From: Propionibacterium sp. oral taxon 192 str. F0372
GTDB lineage: Bacteria > Actinomycetota > Actinomycetes > Propionibacteriales > Propionibacteriaceae
DNA length: 58,644 nt
Assembly: GCF_000413315.1 (NCBI RefSeq)
Contig: NZ_KE340297.1
Span: 1,111,449 to 1,170,092, forward strand
Direction: 5' to 3'
This document shows, in pieces, positions 18,790 through 28,062 of this stretch. A model generated the notes under the pieces. It was not told the DNA's origin. It worked only from the letters and a program-made list of their open reading frames with translations, and did not search any database. The position numbers and the translations under genes were made by a program. Numbering within the stretch: the first letter of the stretch is position 1; the number at the start of each line of letters is the position of its first letter.

Positions 18790-19419
18790 TCAGGCCACGA
18801 GTTTCCGGCCCCTGAGCCGCAGCACGACGTCGGCAGCGTTGGCCACCTGCTTGCTGTGCGTGACGACGATCACGCATTTCTTCTCGTCGTGTGCAGCCGC
18901 CTTGAGGATGTCGATGATGTCTTGGGCTGTTTCCTCGTCAAGATTGCCCGTCGGCTCGTCGGCAAGGATAACGGGAGCGTCGGAAACTAGCGCCCGGCCG
19001 ATCGCGACTCGTTGTTGCTGCCCGCCCGAGAGTTTCATGACATTGCGGTTGATCTCCTCCTTCTCCAGGCCCATCTTCTCCAGCACCCCGGCATCGGCAC
19101 CATGGTTTACCAGGCGAAGATTTTCCAAGGGGGTCAGGTAATCGATCAGGTTGTAGTTCTGGAACACCAGTGCCACGTTGCGCTTGCGGTGTCGTGGAAG
19201 CCCCTGCTCCGAGATGTCAGTGCCGTTGCAGAGAATCTTTCCGCTGGTGGGGATGTCCAACCCCGCAAGTAAACCAAGCAGAGTTGATTTACCTGCCCCG
19301 GAGCCGCCAAGGATCGCGTAGAACGTGCCCTCTTCGAATTCTGTGGTGACTTTTTCGAGAAGCTTTCGTGACTTCTTATCGTAGGCGTAGCTAACCTTTT
19401 CCAATGCGAGAACGCTCAT
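18790..19419 (-). CDS. ABC transporter ATP-binding protein, MacB/LolD type
   Basis: 209 residues. Walker A GGSGAGKSTLL, Q-loop VFQNYNLID, signature LSGGQQQRVAIGRAL, Walker B VILADEPTGNLD, and the switch His in VVTHS. It is the last gene of a three-gene minus-strand operon with two FtsX-type permeases, each separated by about 10 bp. Such systems are mechanotransmission or efflux machines acting on lipoproteins, peptides or wall hydrolases; the substrate is not evident. Confidence 0.9.
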   Translation of the reverse strand: MSVLALEKVSYAYDKKSRKLLEKVTTEFEEGTFYAILGGSGAGKSTLLGLLAGLDIPTSGKILCNGTDISEQGLPRHRKRNVALVFQNYNLIDYLTPLENLRLVNHGADAGVLEKMGLEKEEINRNVMKLSGGQQQRVAIGRALVSDAPVILADEPTGNLDEETAQDIIDILKAAAHDEKKCVIVVTHSKQVANAADVVLRLRGRKLVA

Positions 19420-19429
19420 TGGTGAATTC

Positions 19430-20674
19430 CTAACTCATCTTGGAGAGAATTTGCTTCGGCTTGAGCCGCAGCATCGGGATCATTGCGACTACCGCCGACA
19501 TCAGGACGACGGCGCAGCCGAGTAGCCAGGCGCGTCCGAGGTCGAACGCCGAGGCTGCGGCAAAACTGGGGGGCGGGATGTTCGCACCTGACTGGCCATC
19601 CTCTGTCCCCGTGGCCTGCCCGACGACGAAGTCGCCGAGCATGTGGGAGACCTGACCGGATGCGAGAACCGCTAGGGCACCTGCAGCGAGTGCGATCATG
19701 CTCAGCTCGATCAGGAATTGCGCGAGCAGTCTTCCCTTGGTTGTGCCCACCGACAGCAGGATCCCGATCTCGTGGACCCGGCCTCGCACCCAGAACACCA
19801 GCACAAATACCAAGATTGCGATGCTCGCGAGACTCATCCCGGCCAGCATCAGGTTGAGCAGCCCCTCGACGGTGGCGATCCCGGAGAGCACCCCCGCGAA
19901 GGACTTGGCGTTGTCCTCCACTTGGAGCGTGTCCCAAGGCAGCGGCAGCTCCTTGGCCCGGGCGATTGTCGCGTTCAGGTCGTCGGCGCTCGTGACCAGG
20001 TACTGGGCCTCGGTGAGCTCCTGTCCAGCAGCGAGTTCACCGCTGGAGGCCAGGTCGGTGAAGAAGGTGTTCTCCGCCATCTCTGAGGGCAGCGATGCTT
20101 TCCGGCTGGTCCCGGTAAACAGGCCGATGATGGTCATGGTCACGGATTTTCCGTCACGGTCCAGCGTGACCTGATCTCCGACCTTGAGGCCGTTCTTCGT
20201 GGCCAGCTCCTGATGCATGATCACGGAGTTATGGTCGCCATCGGTGATGTGGCGCCCCTCGACGAGGTCGTACTGCTTAGCTGCGAACCCTTGGATCAGA
20301 TCGCTGCGGGTCACCCCACTCACCCCCGCCTCGGGTGCCACGTCACCGGAGAGTTCCACACCGCTGGCCGGCATCTCGACGAGCTCAAGGCTCGACGGTA
20401 TGGCGGTGAGACCTCGCACGTAGTTGTGTGCGGTGACACCCTGCACCCCGCCGACGGACTGCGCGTCGGCGAGACTCAGTTCCCCGCTGCCGGAACGCAC
20501 AACGAATCCTGCGGGTACCCCACGGCTGACGCTTTCCCGTAGGGCCTGCATCGACCCGCGGACACTAGCTTCCGCCATCAGGGCGGTGAAGATCACCGTC
20601 ATGATGAGCAGCAGCACCACGCTCTTCCCCGCCCGCCTGCTGACTGACAGCCAAGCGCGTTTCACCAGTAACAT
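19430..20674 (-). CDS. FtsX-like ABC permease, subunit 1
   Basis: 414 residues. One N-terminal helix, a large extracytoplasmic domain of about 220 residues (MacB periplasmic-core type), then three C-terminal helices with EIGILLSVGTTKGRLLAQFLIE, a hallmark of FtsX/MacB permeases. Pairs with the similarly built 459-residue permease upstream and the ATPase downstream. Confidence 0.88.
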   Translation of the reverse strand: MLLVKRAWLSVSRRAGKSVVLLLIMTVIFTALMAEASVRGSMQALRESVSRGVPAGFVVRSGSGELSLADAQSVGGVQGVTAHNYVRGLTAIPSSLELVEMPASGVELSGDVAPEAGVSGVTRSDLIQGFAAKQYDLVEGRHITDGDHNSVIMHQELATKNGLKVGDQVTLDRDGKSVTMTIIGLFTGTSRKASLPSEMAENTFFTDLASSGELAAGQELTEAQYLVTSADDLNATIARAKELPLPWDTLQVEDNAKSFAGVLSGIATVEGLLNLMLAGMSLASIAILVFVLVFWVRGRVHEIGILLSVGTTKGRLLAQFLIELSMIALAAGALAVLASGQVSHMLGDFVVGQATGTEDGQSGANIPPPSFAAASAFDLGRAWLLGCAVVLMSAVVAMIPMLRLKPKQILSKMS

Positions 20675-20684
20675 CGCAGACGCC

Positions 20685-22064
20685 TCAAGAAAGCTGGGTG
20701 AGTAGGGCCTTGGGCTTGGCCCGCAGGATCGGGATGGATGCGATCAGCACCGCGACGCAGACCAGCGCCAGCGAGATCCCACACACCAAGGCCCATTGCC
20801 CGGAATCCAGCATCACTTGGACATGGTCAAGGGTCTTGCCGGACAGGGCTGATTCATTGTCGGCAGCAAGGCCGCTGCCGAGCTGGTCGGCCATCTCCTT
20901 TGACGCCGACTTAGCGGCCTGAGAAACTAGCTGATTGCCGATAAACTGGGCCGCCCCCTGGGCTGCGAACCACGCCACCCCGAAGGCCGGGATCGCTATC
21001 AGCACCAATTCCAGGATGTGCTGGATCACGATACCGGGTTTCGAAGTTCCTACCGCCAAGAGGATGCCGGTTTCGCGTCGTCTCTCCCTTGCCCACAGCC
21101 ACAGCACTAGGGAGATAACCAACACGCCGAAGATGACGGTGGCCACGACCATCGTGTCGACGAGCTTGTAGATACTCTGAACCGTGCCCGTGACACCCGC
21201 GAGGATCTGATCATTCTTAGAAAGCTGGAAATTTTTCCAGTCAATCCCCAGCTGGCTGGCCTGCTTCATAACCTCGTCGAGTTTTCCGGCGGATTCCACG
21301 AAAAAGGTAGCGTCCGTGTAGATCTCTTTGCCTTCTTCGAATTTGGCAATCTGTTTCGCAGTGGTTACGTCAGTGTAGACGGAATTCTGCACTAGCTCGG
21401 CGCGCACCCGGGCAGGTTTGATGTTCTCGCCCGAGAACAACCCGACGATCTCGGGCTCCACTTCTTCGGTAGACTGATTAACATTGTCAGCGTCGTGCGG
21501 GTTCGCCTTCAGCTTGAGTTTGTCTCCGATCTGCAAACCATTCGCTTTGGCAAGGTCTTCATGAATGATCGCCTTGTTGACATCAGATTCGTTGATGTGA
21601 CGCCCCTGAGTCAGTTTCAGGCTGCCGGAACGAAAATTTACGTCTAGCTCGGTATTATTCTCTCCATAACCAGTTACCAAGTTCCCGAAGAGTTTTTCTT
21701 TCTGGGCGTCGTAGTCTTGCTGAGAATTGGGTAGTTTTAGTGCATTCGCTCCCACTAGATCGGCAGTCAGCGACATGCGGCGGAAGTGGTCGGTTACCCC
21801 GGGTACGGCCTGGATAGCGTCTATGTCGCCGGGTTTGACGACACCACCACCCCGCGGAGTTCCGGGATTGTTCTTCCGGTTATTCTCAAGAGTGAAACCG
21901 GCTTTGAGTTGTTGACCTGCCTGCGCCGCAGCCTCATCCGTGGAGCCCTTCACCGCAACCATGCTCAGCATTACTGTAGATAAACATAGTATAATGCCGA
22001 ACATTATCAATGTCTTCAGCTTCTTGCGTATCACGAAGCGCCACGCACAGGTCAGGGCCCGCAT
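20685..22064 (-). CDS. FtsX-like ABC permease, subunit 2
   Basis: 459 residues with the same plan as its neighbour: one N-terminal helix (about residues 17-40), a lysine-rich external domain, and three C-terminal helices containing RETGILLAVGTSKPGIVIQHILELVL-type sequence (motif core RETGILLAVGTSKPGI). ATG at 22064 follows AGAGGAAAG. First gene of the operon; upstream lie the GGGTNRTCAC iterations at 22187-22269 that may regulate it. The external domain uses more Lys and Asn than neighbouring genes. Confidence 0.88.
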   Translation of the reverse strand: MRALTCAWRFVIRKKLKTLIMFGIILCLSTVMLSMVAVKGSTDEAAAQAGQQLKAGFTLENNRKNNPGTPRGGGVVKPGDIDAIQAVPGVTDHFRRMSLTADLVGANALKLPNSQQDYDAQKEKLFGNLVTGYGENNTELDVNFRSGSLKLTQGRHINESDVNKAIIHEDLAKANGLQIGDKLKLKANPHDADNVNQSTEEVEPEIVGLFSGENIKPARVRAELVQNSVYTDVTTAKQIAKFEEGKEIYTDATFFVESAGKLDEVMKQASQLGIDWKNFQLSKNDQILAGVTGTVQSIYKLVDTMVVATVIFGVLVISLVLWLWARERRRETGILLAVGTSKPGIVIQHILELVLIAIPAFGVAWFAAQGAAQFIGNQLVSQAAKSASKEMADQLGSGLAADNESALSGKTLDHVQVMLDSGQWALVCGISLALVCVAVLIASIPILRAKPKALLTQLS

Positions 22065-22899
22065 ATCTTTCCTCTTTCACTCATTTCCAGTGCGCAACAA
22101 CAATCACTGTTGCTGCGACCCCTATGACACTGCCTGGCAGCGTACCATAGGAAAACTATTTGACATTGCTCAGGGTGACGTCACGCGGGTCATCACAGGG
22201 GCGCTCCAGGGGGGTCGTCACCGGGTCGCCCTAGGGGTTATCACTGAACTACCCTAGGGGTCATCACTGGGTCTTGGTGGCAGTGACTGTGGGGATGGAG
22301 TTGTTGGTGCTGTGTGCCACGATGGTGGATCGCGCTGCGATCGTGAGGGGATTCGACAAGGTGTGTTCGCCAGGACTTGAGACGCATTCTGGATCAAATG
22401 GCGCGTTTTGGTGGCCTCGCGTGAGACCATCAAAACCCTGACCGGGATACAGGGGGGGGCAACCAGTGGGGTGGATCCAGCAGTGAAGCGATGTCGGCCA
22501 TCTCCGGGAATCGGATGATGATTTGATGGTGTTGCATGTTGATTTTCTAACCATCACAGTCAGTGCCGATGACTGGAATATGTTTTGGATGGCGCTGAAA
22601 AGGTTTTTCGATGGCTTCTGGTTTTATTTCCTGATCTGATGTGGAATTTTATTCCGTTTCAGATGTGCCCGGCAAGGCACTTCGAACATCATGTGGCAAC
22701 AGTCCCGGCTTCGGGTTGGCTTTGGGGCAGGAATGCATAGAGCCGTACACCAATTCCGGGTTGTCGAGGGTGCCAGGGATCAGGTGTGTCATTCGCTTCG
22801 GAGATAATTTTTGGTCTGCCCTGGGCCCAGCGTCACCAGCACGGCCGGGCTGGCTGATGACGCTGGTCCTGGCGCTCGGGGTATCGATAGATTGCTCTC
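22065..22899. other. Gene-poor region between the FtsX operon and menB
   Basis: About 830 bp. The first 210 bp hold the promoter side of the FtsX operon with the iterated GGGTNRTCAC elements. From 22270 to 22870 I find only short open frames on both strands without ribosome sites or recognisable protein sequence; decayed gene remnants are possible. Nothing else assigned. Confidence 0.5.
22187..22269. repeat. Iterated GGGTNRTCAC elements upstream of the FtsX operon
   Basis: Copies begin at 22187, 22212, 22235 and 22258 (spacing 25, 23 and 23 bp). The last two are extended: CCCTAGGGGT(T/C)ATCACTG at 22229-22246 and 22252-22269. Near two-turn spacing suggests a multi-site operator on one face of the helix. 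Confidence 0.6.
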
Positions 22900-23799
22900 A
22901 TGACCATGAATCCCTTCAAGGCCGGGCTGTGGGATGAGGTCCCCGGCTTCGAGTTCACCGACATCACCTACCACCGGGCCAAGGATGTACCCGCGGTGCG
23001 CATCGCTTTCGACCGTCCCGAGGTGCGCAATGCCTTCCGTCCGCATACCGTCGACGAGTTGCTGCTGGCCCTGGAGCATGCTCGGCAGTCTGCCGACGTG
23101 GGATGCGTGCTGGTCACCGGGAATGGGCCGTCACCCAAGGACGGAGGATGGGCTTTCTCATCGGGTGGTGACCAGCGGATCCGTGGTAAGTCGGGGTATC
23201 AGTATGCGCAAGGTGAGGATGCTTCCACCGTTGATCGCGCCAGAGCGGGACGGCTGCACATCCTGGAGGTACAACGGCTCATTCGCTTCATGCCCAAGGT
23301 GGTCATTGCCATGGTCAACGGGTGGGCCGCGGGCGGCGGGCATTCGCTGCATGTTGTCTGCGACCTGACTATCGCATCCCGGGAACACGCCCGCTTCAAG
23401 CAGACCGACGCCGACGTGGCCTCCTTCGATGGTGGCTACGGATCGGTCTACCTGGCTCGGCAGGTGGGGCAAAAATTTGCTAGGGAGATCTTCTTCCTCG
23501 GCGACATCTACACCGCCGACGACGCCTACCGGATGGGTATGGTGAACAAGGTCGTCGCCCACGAGGAGTTGGAAGACCTCGGGCTCGACTGGGCGAAGCG
23601 GATCTGTGGCAAGTCGCCCACCGCGCAACGGATGCTGAAATATGCCTTTAACCTTGCCGATGATGGTCTGATGGGTCAGCAACTGTTCGCGGGCGAGGCG
23701 ACGCGGCTCGCATACGGCACTGACGAGGCCATTGAAGGCCGTGACTCCTTCCTTGGAAAGCGCGATCCGGATTGGAGCAGGTTCCCGTACTACTACTGA
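22900..23799 (+). CDS. menB: 1,4-dihydroxy-2-naphthoyl-CoA synthase
   Basis: 299 residues of the crotonase fold. Diagnostic segments: RPEVRNAFRPHTVDELLLAL, FSSGGDQRIRG, VNGWAAGGGHSLHVVCDLTIAS, DADVASFDGGYGS and the ending FPYYY. It closes the second ring of menaquinone from o-succinylbenzoyl-CoA in the cytosol. No other men genes follow. The start with MTMNPF is taken at 22900. Confidence 0.94.
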   Translation: MTMNPFKAGLWDEVPGFEFTDITYHRAKDVPAVRIAFDRPEVRNAFRPHTVDELLLALEHARQSADVGCVLVTGNGPSPKDGGWAFSSGGDQRIRGKSGYQYAQGEDASTVDRARAGRLHILEVQRLIRFMPKVVIAMVNGWAAGGGHSLHVVCDLTIASREHARFKQTDADVASFDGGYGSVYLARQVGQKFAREIFFLGDIYTADDAYRMGMVNKVVAHEELEDLGLDWAKRICGKSPTAQRMLKYAFNLADDGLMGQQLFAGEATRLAYGTDEAIEGRDSFLGKRDPDWSRFPYYY

Positions 23800-23908
23800 G
23801 CGTTAATGCAACAGGCAGGCCCCCTTCTGGAGCGACACGCTGTGGTGCAAAGATTGGCCTGACGTGTGAGCGGGAGGATGGTCCACCCCGCCAGAGTGAG
23901 GAGGGTCC

Positions 23909-24949
23909 ATGAGCCCAGTTGATTTCCGTGTCGTCCGCCGGGGATACGACCCCGACGAGGTGAATCGAGCCATAGCCCAGCGGGACGACCAGTTGGCACG
24001 CGCCAAAGCCGAGCTCGCCAGGATCGTCGATGATGCGGCTAACAGCTCCGGCGAGGGAGCACAGAAGGACAAGCAGATCGCCGACCTGATGGGTCGGATC
24101 GACATGCTGGAGGAGACGCTTGCTGAGGCGCGCCAGGCCCAGCCTAAGTCCCCGACCTTCGACGATCTCGGAGCTCGCGTCGCAGAGATCCTGAATCTTG
24201 CCTCGGACGAGGCCGATGACATCGTTGAGCAGTCGCGTGAGGAGGCCGCCAAACTGTTGGAGGAGGCCAAGGAGAAGGCCAGTAACATCGCCGCCGATGC
24301 GAAGGCCAAGGCCGAGAAGACGGTGAAGAAGGCCAACGCGGAGGCCGAGCACACCATGCAGGTGGCCACCGAGGAGGCCGAGGAGATTCTCGAACAAGCC
24401 AAGGCCGACGCCGCGACTCGCCGCGAGGAGGCCGAAGGCATCTATGAGGCCCAGCGCGCCAAGGCAGCACAGGCAGCAGCCGATTTCGAACAATCGATGG
24501 CTGCGCGACGTGCCGAGGCGGTCGAGGAACTCGACGCCACTATCTCCAAGAAGCGTCAGGAGATCGAGGTCGCCGAGGAGCGGGTCATCGCCGCCAACAC
24601 CGAGGCCGACGAGACCCTGCGGCTTGCCAACCAGCAGGCTGATCAGCTGGTTCGCGACGCCGAGAACCAGGCCAACTCGATGATCGTCGAGGCCAAGTCG
24701 AGGGCCGAGCGCTCCCGGCAGAATGCCGAGCGTGAGGTTGCTGCGGCGACTGCCCGACGTGATTCGATCACCGCCCAGCTTGCCAATGTGCGCCAGATGC
24801 TGGCGACCTTGAGCGATCCGCAGGCGGCGATGGGCGAGGTGCCGCGTACTGCCAAGGAATGGGTCGGCGAGCCAGGCGAGGATGGGCTGGACATTCTGCC
24901 TGTCGAGACGGTCGAGGAGGTGCCTTCCGGCAGGAAGGCATCCCAGTGA
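23909..24949 (+). CDS. DivIVA-domain coiled-coil protein
   Basis: 346 residues. The opening DFRVVRRGYDPDEVNRAIA is the DivIVA membrane-curvature domain. Residues about 30-310 are a long Ala/Glu/Lys heptad-rich coiled coil, and the tail is short and acidic. Related actinobacterial proteins organise polar growth or septation. ATG at 23909 follows GGAGGG. A strong terminator lies directly downstream, so it is monocistronic. The complementary strand also shows a long open frame because of the biased codons; that is a shadow. Confidence 0.85.
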   Translation: MSPVDFRVVRRGYDPDEVNRAIAQRDDQLARAKAELARIVDDAANSSGEGAQKDKQIADLMGRIDMLEETLAEARQAQPKSPTFDDLGARVAEILNLASDEADDIVEQSREEAAKLLEEAKEKASNIAADAKAKAEKTVKKANAEAEHTMQVATEEAEEILEQAKADAATRREEAEGIYEAQRAKAAQAAADFEQSMAARRAEAVEELDATISKKRQEIEVAEERVIAANTEADETLRLANQQADQLVRDAENQANSMIVEAKSRAERSRQNAEREVAAATARRDSITAQLANVRQMLATLSDPQAAMGEVPRTAKEWVGEPGEDGLDILPVETVEEVPSGRKASQ

Positions 24950-24973
24950 TGCAGCATCCAAAGTGATGTAGCG

Positions 24974-25012
24974 AAAAGGTGGGGCACCAATCCGATCGGT
25001 GCCCCACCTTTT
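24974..25012 (+). terminator. Terminator after the DivIVA-type gene
   Basis: Perfect 15-bp stem (AAAAGGTGGGGCACC at 24974-24988) with a 9-nt loop, ending in TTTT. The matching A-run makes it usable in both directions, but upp on the minus strand ends 93 bp further on. Confidence 0.8.
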
Positions 25013-25104
25013 GCTTGTGCTCTGCTGTGATTGTGGGCGATGCGCTCCCGGGGTGTGTTCGGTCGCGTTATCTGCTAGGGATCAAGCAGGAGCCACGCTC
25101 AGGC

Positions 25105-25746
25105 TCAGTCAACCGCCCCGTAGAGGCGGTCCCCGGCATCTCCCAGACCCGGAACGATGTAACCGTGTTCGTTGAGACACTCATCAATGGCGGCCACCAC
25201 CAAGGTGGTGTTGATCTCCAGCTCGGAGACGAGCTTTCGGAAGTTCTCCACGCCCTCGGGGGCGGCGAGGATGCACAGGCAAGTGACGTCATCGGCCCCG
25301 CGCCTGGCGAGGAATTCGACGCAGCCTCCAAGCGATCCCCCGGTGGCGAGCATCGGATCAAGAACGAAGCACTGGCGCCTCGATAGGTCGTGCGGCAGCC
25401 GCTCGGCGTAGGTCATCGGCTGGAGGGTCTCCTCGTCACGGACCATGCCGACGAAACCAACCTCGGCGGTCGGCATCAGTCGCGTCATACCACCCAACAT
25501 TCCCAGGCCAGCACGAAGGATCGGAACTACCAGCGGTTTGGGGTTTGCCAGCTCGACACCGGTCATCGTGGTGATGGGAGTCTCCACCTGGATAGGGCAG
25601 ACGCGGACATGACGGGTGGCCTCGTAGGCCAGCAGCGTCACCAGTTCGTCGGCCAGAGCCCGGAAGGTGGGCGAGGTGGTGTCCTTCGCGCGCAAGTGGG
25701 CTAGCTTGTGGTCAACCAGCGGATGATCAAGAATCTTCAACTCCAC
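25105..25746 (-). CDS. upp: Uracil phosphoribosyltransferase
   Basis: 213 residues from the GTG at 25746 ([19 protein letters not shown]). The PRPP-binding loop reads [14 protein letters not shown] and the uracil site is near [15 protein letters not shown] at the C-terminus. It salvages uracil to UMP. A TTG six codons upstream also opens the frame but lacks support. Convergent with the DivIVA gene. Confidence 0.93.
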   Translation of the reverse strand: MELKILDHPLVDHKLAHLRAKDTTSPTFRALADELVTLLAYEATRHVRVCPIQVETPITTMTGVELANPKPLVVPILRAGLGMLGGMTRLMPTAEVGFVGMVRDEETLQPMTYAERLPHDLSRRQCFVLDPMLATGGSLGGCVEFLARRGADDVTCLCILAAPEGVENFRKLVSELEINTTLVVAAIDECLNEHGYIVPGLGDAGDRLYGAVD

Positions 25747-25888
25747 GGTCCAACCTTGGCACAACGGGGCCTAGGTCATTCAACTGGTGTCCGTTTTCTT
25801 GGGAGTGTGGGTGTCGAGATGAGGTGGAATCTGCCACGATGGACGAGTAGCTGAGGTATGGACGAGTAGCTGAGATGAGGAGCAGGCC

Positions 25889-26524
25889 ATGGACGACGAT
25901 GACGACCTGTACCGTGAGGACGACACCGACGTGACCGCCCTCGATGACCTCGGGGATGAATCCGATCTCGACGGCGGGATCATCCCTGACGATTACGATG
26001 ACCTTGATGACGATGTCGTTGACGAAGAGGATGACTACGACGACTATGAAGACGCCACCGAGGAGGACGTCGATTTCGTCGTTGCCCTGTACCGCGAGGA
26101 CGGTACCCCGATTGCTTTGGATCTCGGCTTGGCTGCCGCCAATGACCTCGAGGAGTTGATCGATCGGCTGCGCAGGCTGCCCGGTGACGCCGGTGCCCTG
26201 GGTGCGGTGTCTATTGATGGGGAGTTCTTCGTGCTGTGCCGGGTGCGCGGGCGGCAGGTGCAGGTGCTGCTCAACGACTCGCAGGCGGCCAATGACTGGC
26301 CAATCGCTCGTGACGTCGTCGACTATCTCGGCTTGGAGCTGCCCGATCCCGACGACGAGGATTCGGAGGCAATCGGTGACTTGACGATCCTCGTCGATCA
26401 GGGACTGAGTGAATTCGATTTGGAGCAGATCGTCGACGACATGGATGAAGATTCTGATCAACTGGTGCACCAAGTGATGGAGGCAATCCACTTCGACAAA
26501 GCCTTTGACCGGGTGGTGGATTGA
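25889..26524 (+). CDS. tRNA adenosine deaminase-associated protein
   Basis: 211 residues. The first 60 are extremely acidic (runs of Asp), followed by a compact domain (FVVALYREDGTPIALDL, VSIDGEFFVLCRV). Proteins of this type are found next to tadA in actinobacteria; molecular role unknown. Its stop overlaps the TTG start of tadA, indicating coupled translation. Confidence 0.85.
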   Translation: MDDDDDLYREDDTDVTALDDLGDESDLDGGIIPDDYDDLDDDVVDEEDDYDDYEDATEEDVDFVVALYREDGTPIALDLGLAAANDLEELIDRLRRLPGDAGALGAVSIDGEFFVLCRVRGRQVQVLLNDSQAANDWPIARDVVDYLGLELPDPDDEDSEAIGDLTILVDQGLSEFDLEQIVDDMDEDSDQLVHQVMEAIHFDKAFDRVVD

Positions 26525-26976
26525 GTCGCTGGGATGAGGTGATGCGCCGGGCGCTGGTGCAGGCCGATCTTGCGGGAGAGCGCGGCGAGGTGCCGGTGGG
26601 TGCGGTCGTCCTTGATCCCGTAGGCGAGGTCATCGGTGTCGGCGGTAACGAGCGGGAGGCGAGTTGCGATGTCTGCGCCCACGCCGAGATTGTTGCGATG
26701 CGCCGGGCCGTGCAGGTGCTGGGTGATGGTTGGCGGCTGCCCGGCTGCACCTTGGTGGTGAGCCTGGAGCCCTGCGTGATGTGCGCCGGGGCGATTACCG
26801 CCGCACGCATCGAACGGGTGGTGTTCGGTGCCTTCGACCCTAAGGCTGGGGCCGTGGCCTCACTGTTCGATCTGCTGCGCGATCCGCGCCTGCTGCACCG
26901 CGTCGAAGTCACCAGTGGGATCATGGCCACTGAGGCCGAGCGTCGACTGAAGGACTTCTTCGCCGCCCGTCGCTGA
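26521..26976 (+). CDS. tadA: tRNA-specific adenosine deaminase
   Basis: 151 residues. Zinc site CAHAEIVAMRRA (His and catalytic Glu) and PCVMCAGA (two Cys). It converts A34 to inosine in tRNA-Arg(ACG), and such a tRNA is encoded at 15761-15833. The start is a TTG overlapping the stop of the upstream gene. Length is normal. Confidence 0.93.
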   Translation: MSRWDEVMRRALVQADLAGERGEVPVGAVVLDPVGEVIGVGGNEREASCDVCAHAEIVAMRRAVQVLGDGWRLPGCTLVVSLEPCVMCAGAITAARIERVVFGAFDPKAGAVASLFDLLRDPRLLHRVEVTSGIMATEAERRLKDFFAARR

Positions 26977-27058
26977 ATGATGGGACGACTGTCTCGCGGG
27001 GTCACCTGCAGACCCGTGCGTTTGTGCCGGGGGCATCTGGTCCCGTAAGCTTATCCGC

Positions 27059-27143
27059 GGTGACGTGTCAGAGCGGCCGAATGAGCTCGCCTCGAAAGCG
27101 AGTGTGGTGAAAGCCACCGAGGGTTCAAATCCCTCCGTCACCG
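27059..27143 (+). tRNA. tRNA-Ser (CGA)
   Basis: Acceptor stem GGTGACG/CGTCACC, anticodon loop CTCGAAA with anticodon CGA, a long variable arm and T-loop GGTTCAAATCC. No CCA is encoded. Its 3' part recurs in decayed form at 29745-29787, suggesting use as an integration site. Confidence 0.93.
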
Positions 27144-27150
27144 CCGTGGG

Positions 27151-27194
27151 ATGACTGTGGGGCAGCGAAAGTCAATTCGCTGCCCCACAGTCAT
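27151..27194 (+). terminator. Terminator after tRNA-Ser(CGA)
   Basis: Perfect 19-bp stem (27151-27169 with 27176-27194) and a 6-nt loop, followed by TTTT. It ends the tRNA transcript. Confidence 0.85.
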
Positions 27195-28062
27195 TTTAGA
27201 GTGATCATGCGCCCATTGACTGGCCGCGATTGTGTGTATGGGGATTGATGCGCGGACTGCAAGGGCGCGCTGTGCCAAATAACAAGGATAAACGGTCAGC
27301 AGGCGCGGCGCGCGAGCGAGACGATGATGCTCATGCCCTGTGCGCTTTTTCTGCAAGGAGCAACGGTACAGGTGATGAGGAAGCCCTGCGTTGCAATATC
27401 ACGCGGTGACAGGTGACGTGGAGGAAGTGCTGCTTACCGTGCTGCATGCATTTACACAATTCGCAGGAATGATTTACTGTCGAATAGTATTTTTGTGGGT
27501 GGATCGGACGGAAAGGGGCACGTTGGAGCATGCGGCTCCAGTATGGAACGTAGCTTTGTCTCTACCGCTAACCATATTTTGCCCCGTGCCAATCACGAGC
27601 ATTAGATGTGAAGAAGTAGAGGAGTATTTCCGCATCACGCTGAAAAAATTCCGTGACCCTGTGATGAAGAAGCTCGTGTTTGGATAATCCGCGTACTTCG
27701 TCCTCGGCTTCCTGATGGGATGAGATGAGCGAGAAGAATGCGACAAGTGTGCTCCTCGCTGTCGATAGTGAGGTCTACAGCCTCGATCTGAGCACCGACT
27801 CTCTCAAGAAAAGTTTTGGGTCGCGCTCATCCCATTTCTTGAAGGAGGAGCAGCCACAGGAAGCCGCTCGTCTCTGCGGAAAGCGCTGGGGCGTGAGTGG
27901 TGGACTGACAACGACTGCTAAGTCTGCCGCAGGTGGTTATAGGAGAACAGTCTGGACACCCAGGGGAGAGGCGCATGCTGTGCGTGAGATGAGGCAGACA
28001 AGCCGGGGCTCGTCCTGACGAACGACAGGTGCATTTGGACGAGCGCGGGTGTCAAACCATTG
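27195..28062. other. AT-richer region without a confident gene
   Basis: About 870 bp at the start of the island. Two plus-strand frames are possible but weak: 27391-27687 (98 codons, protein-like end EEVEEYFRITLKKFRDPV) and 27725-28018 (97 codons, starting MSEKNATSVLLAVD). Neither matches a family I know and neither has a strong ribosome site. They may be remnants of larger genes. Confidence 0.35.

Noticed and set aside
22264-22557. 97-codon minus-strand frame in the region before menB
   Set aside because: No ribosome site, atypical composition, no recognisable family; possibly a decayed remnant but not supportable.
23648-24961. 437-codon antisense frame over the DivIVA-type gene
   Set aside because: Shadow of a strongly biased coiled-coil gene; no ribosome site and low-complexity Leu/Gly-rich product.
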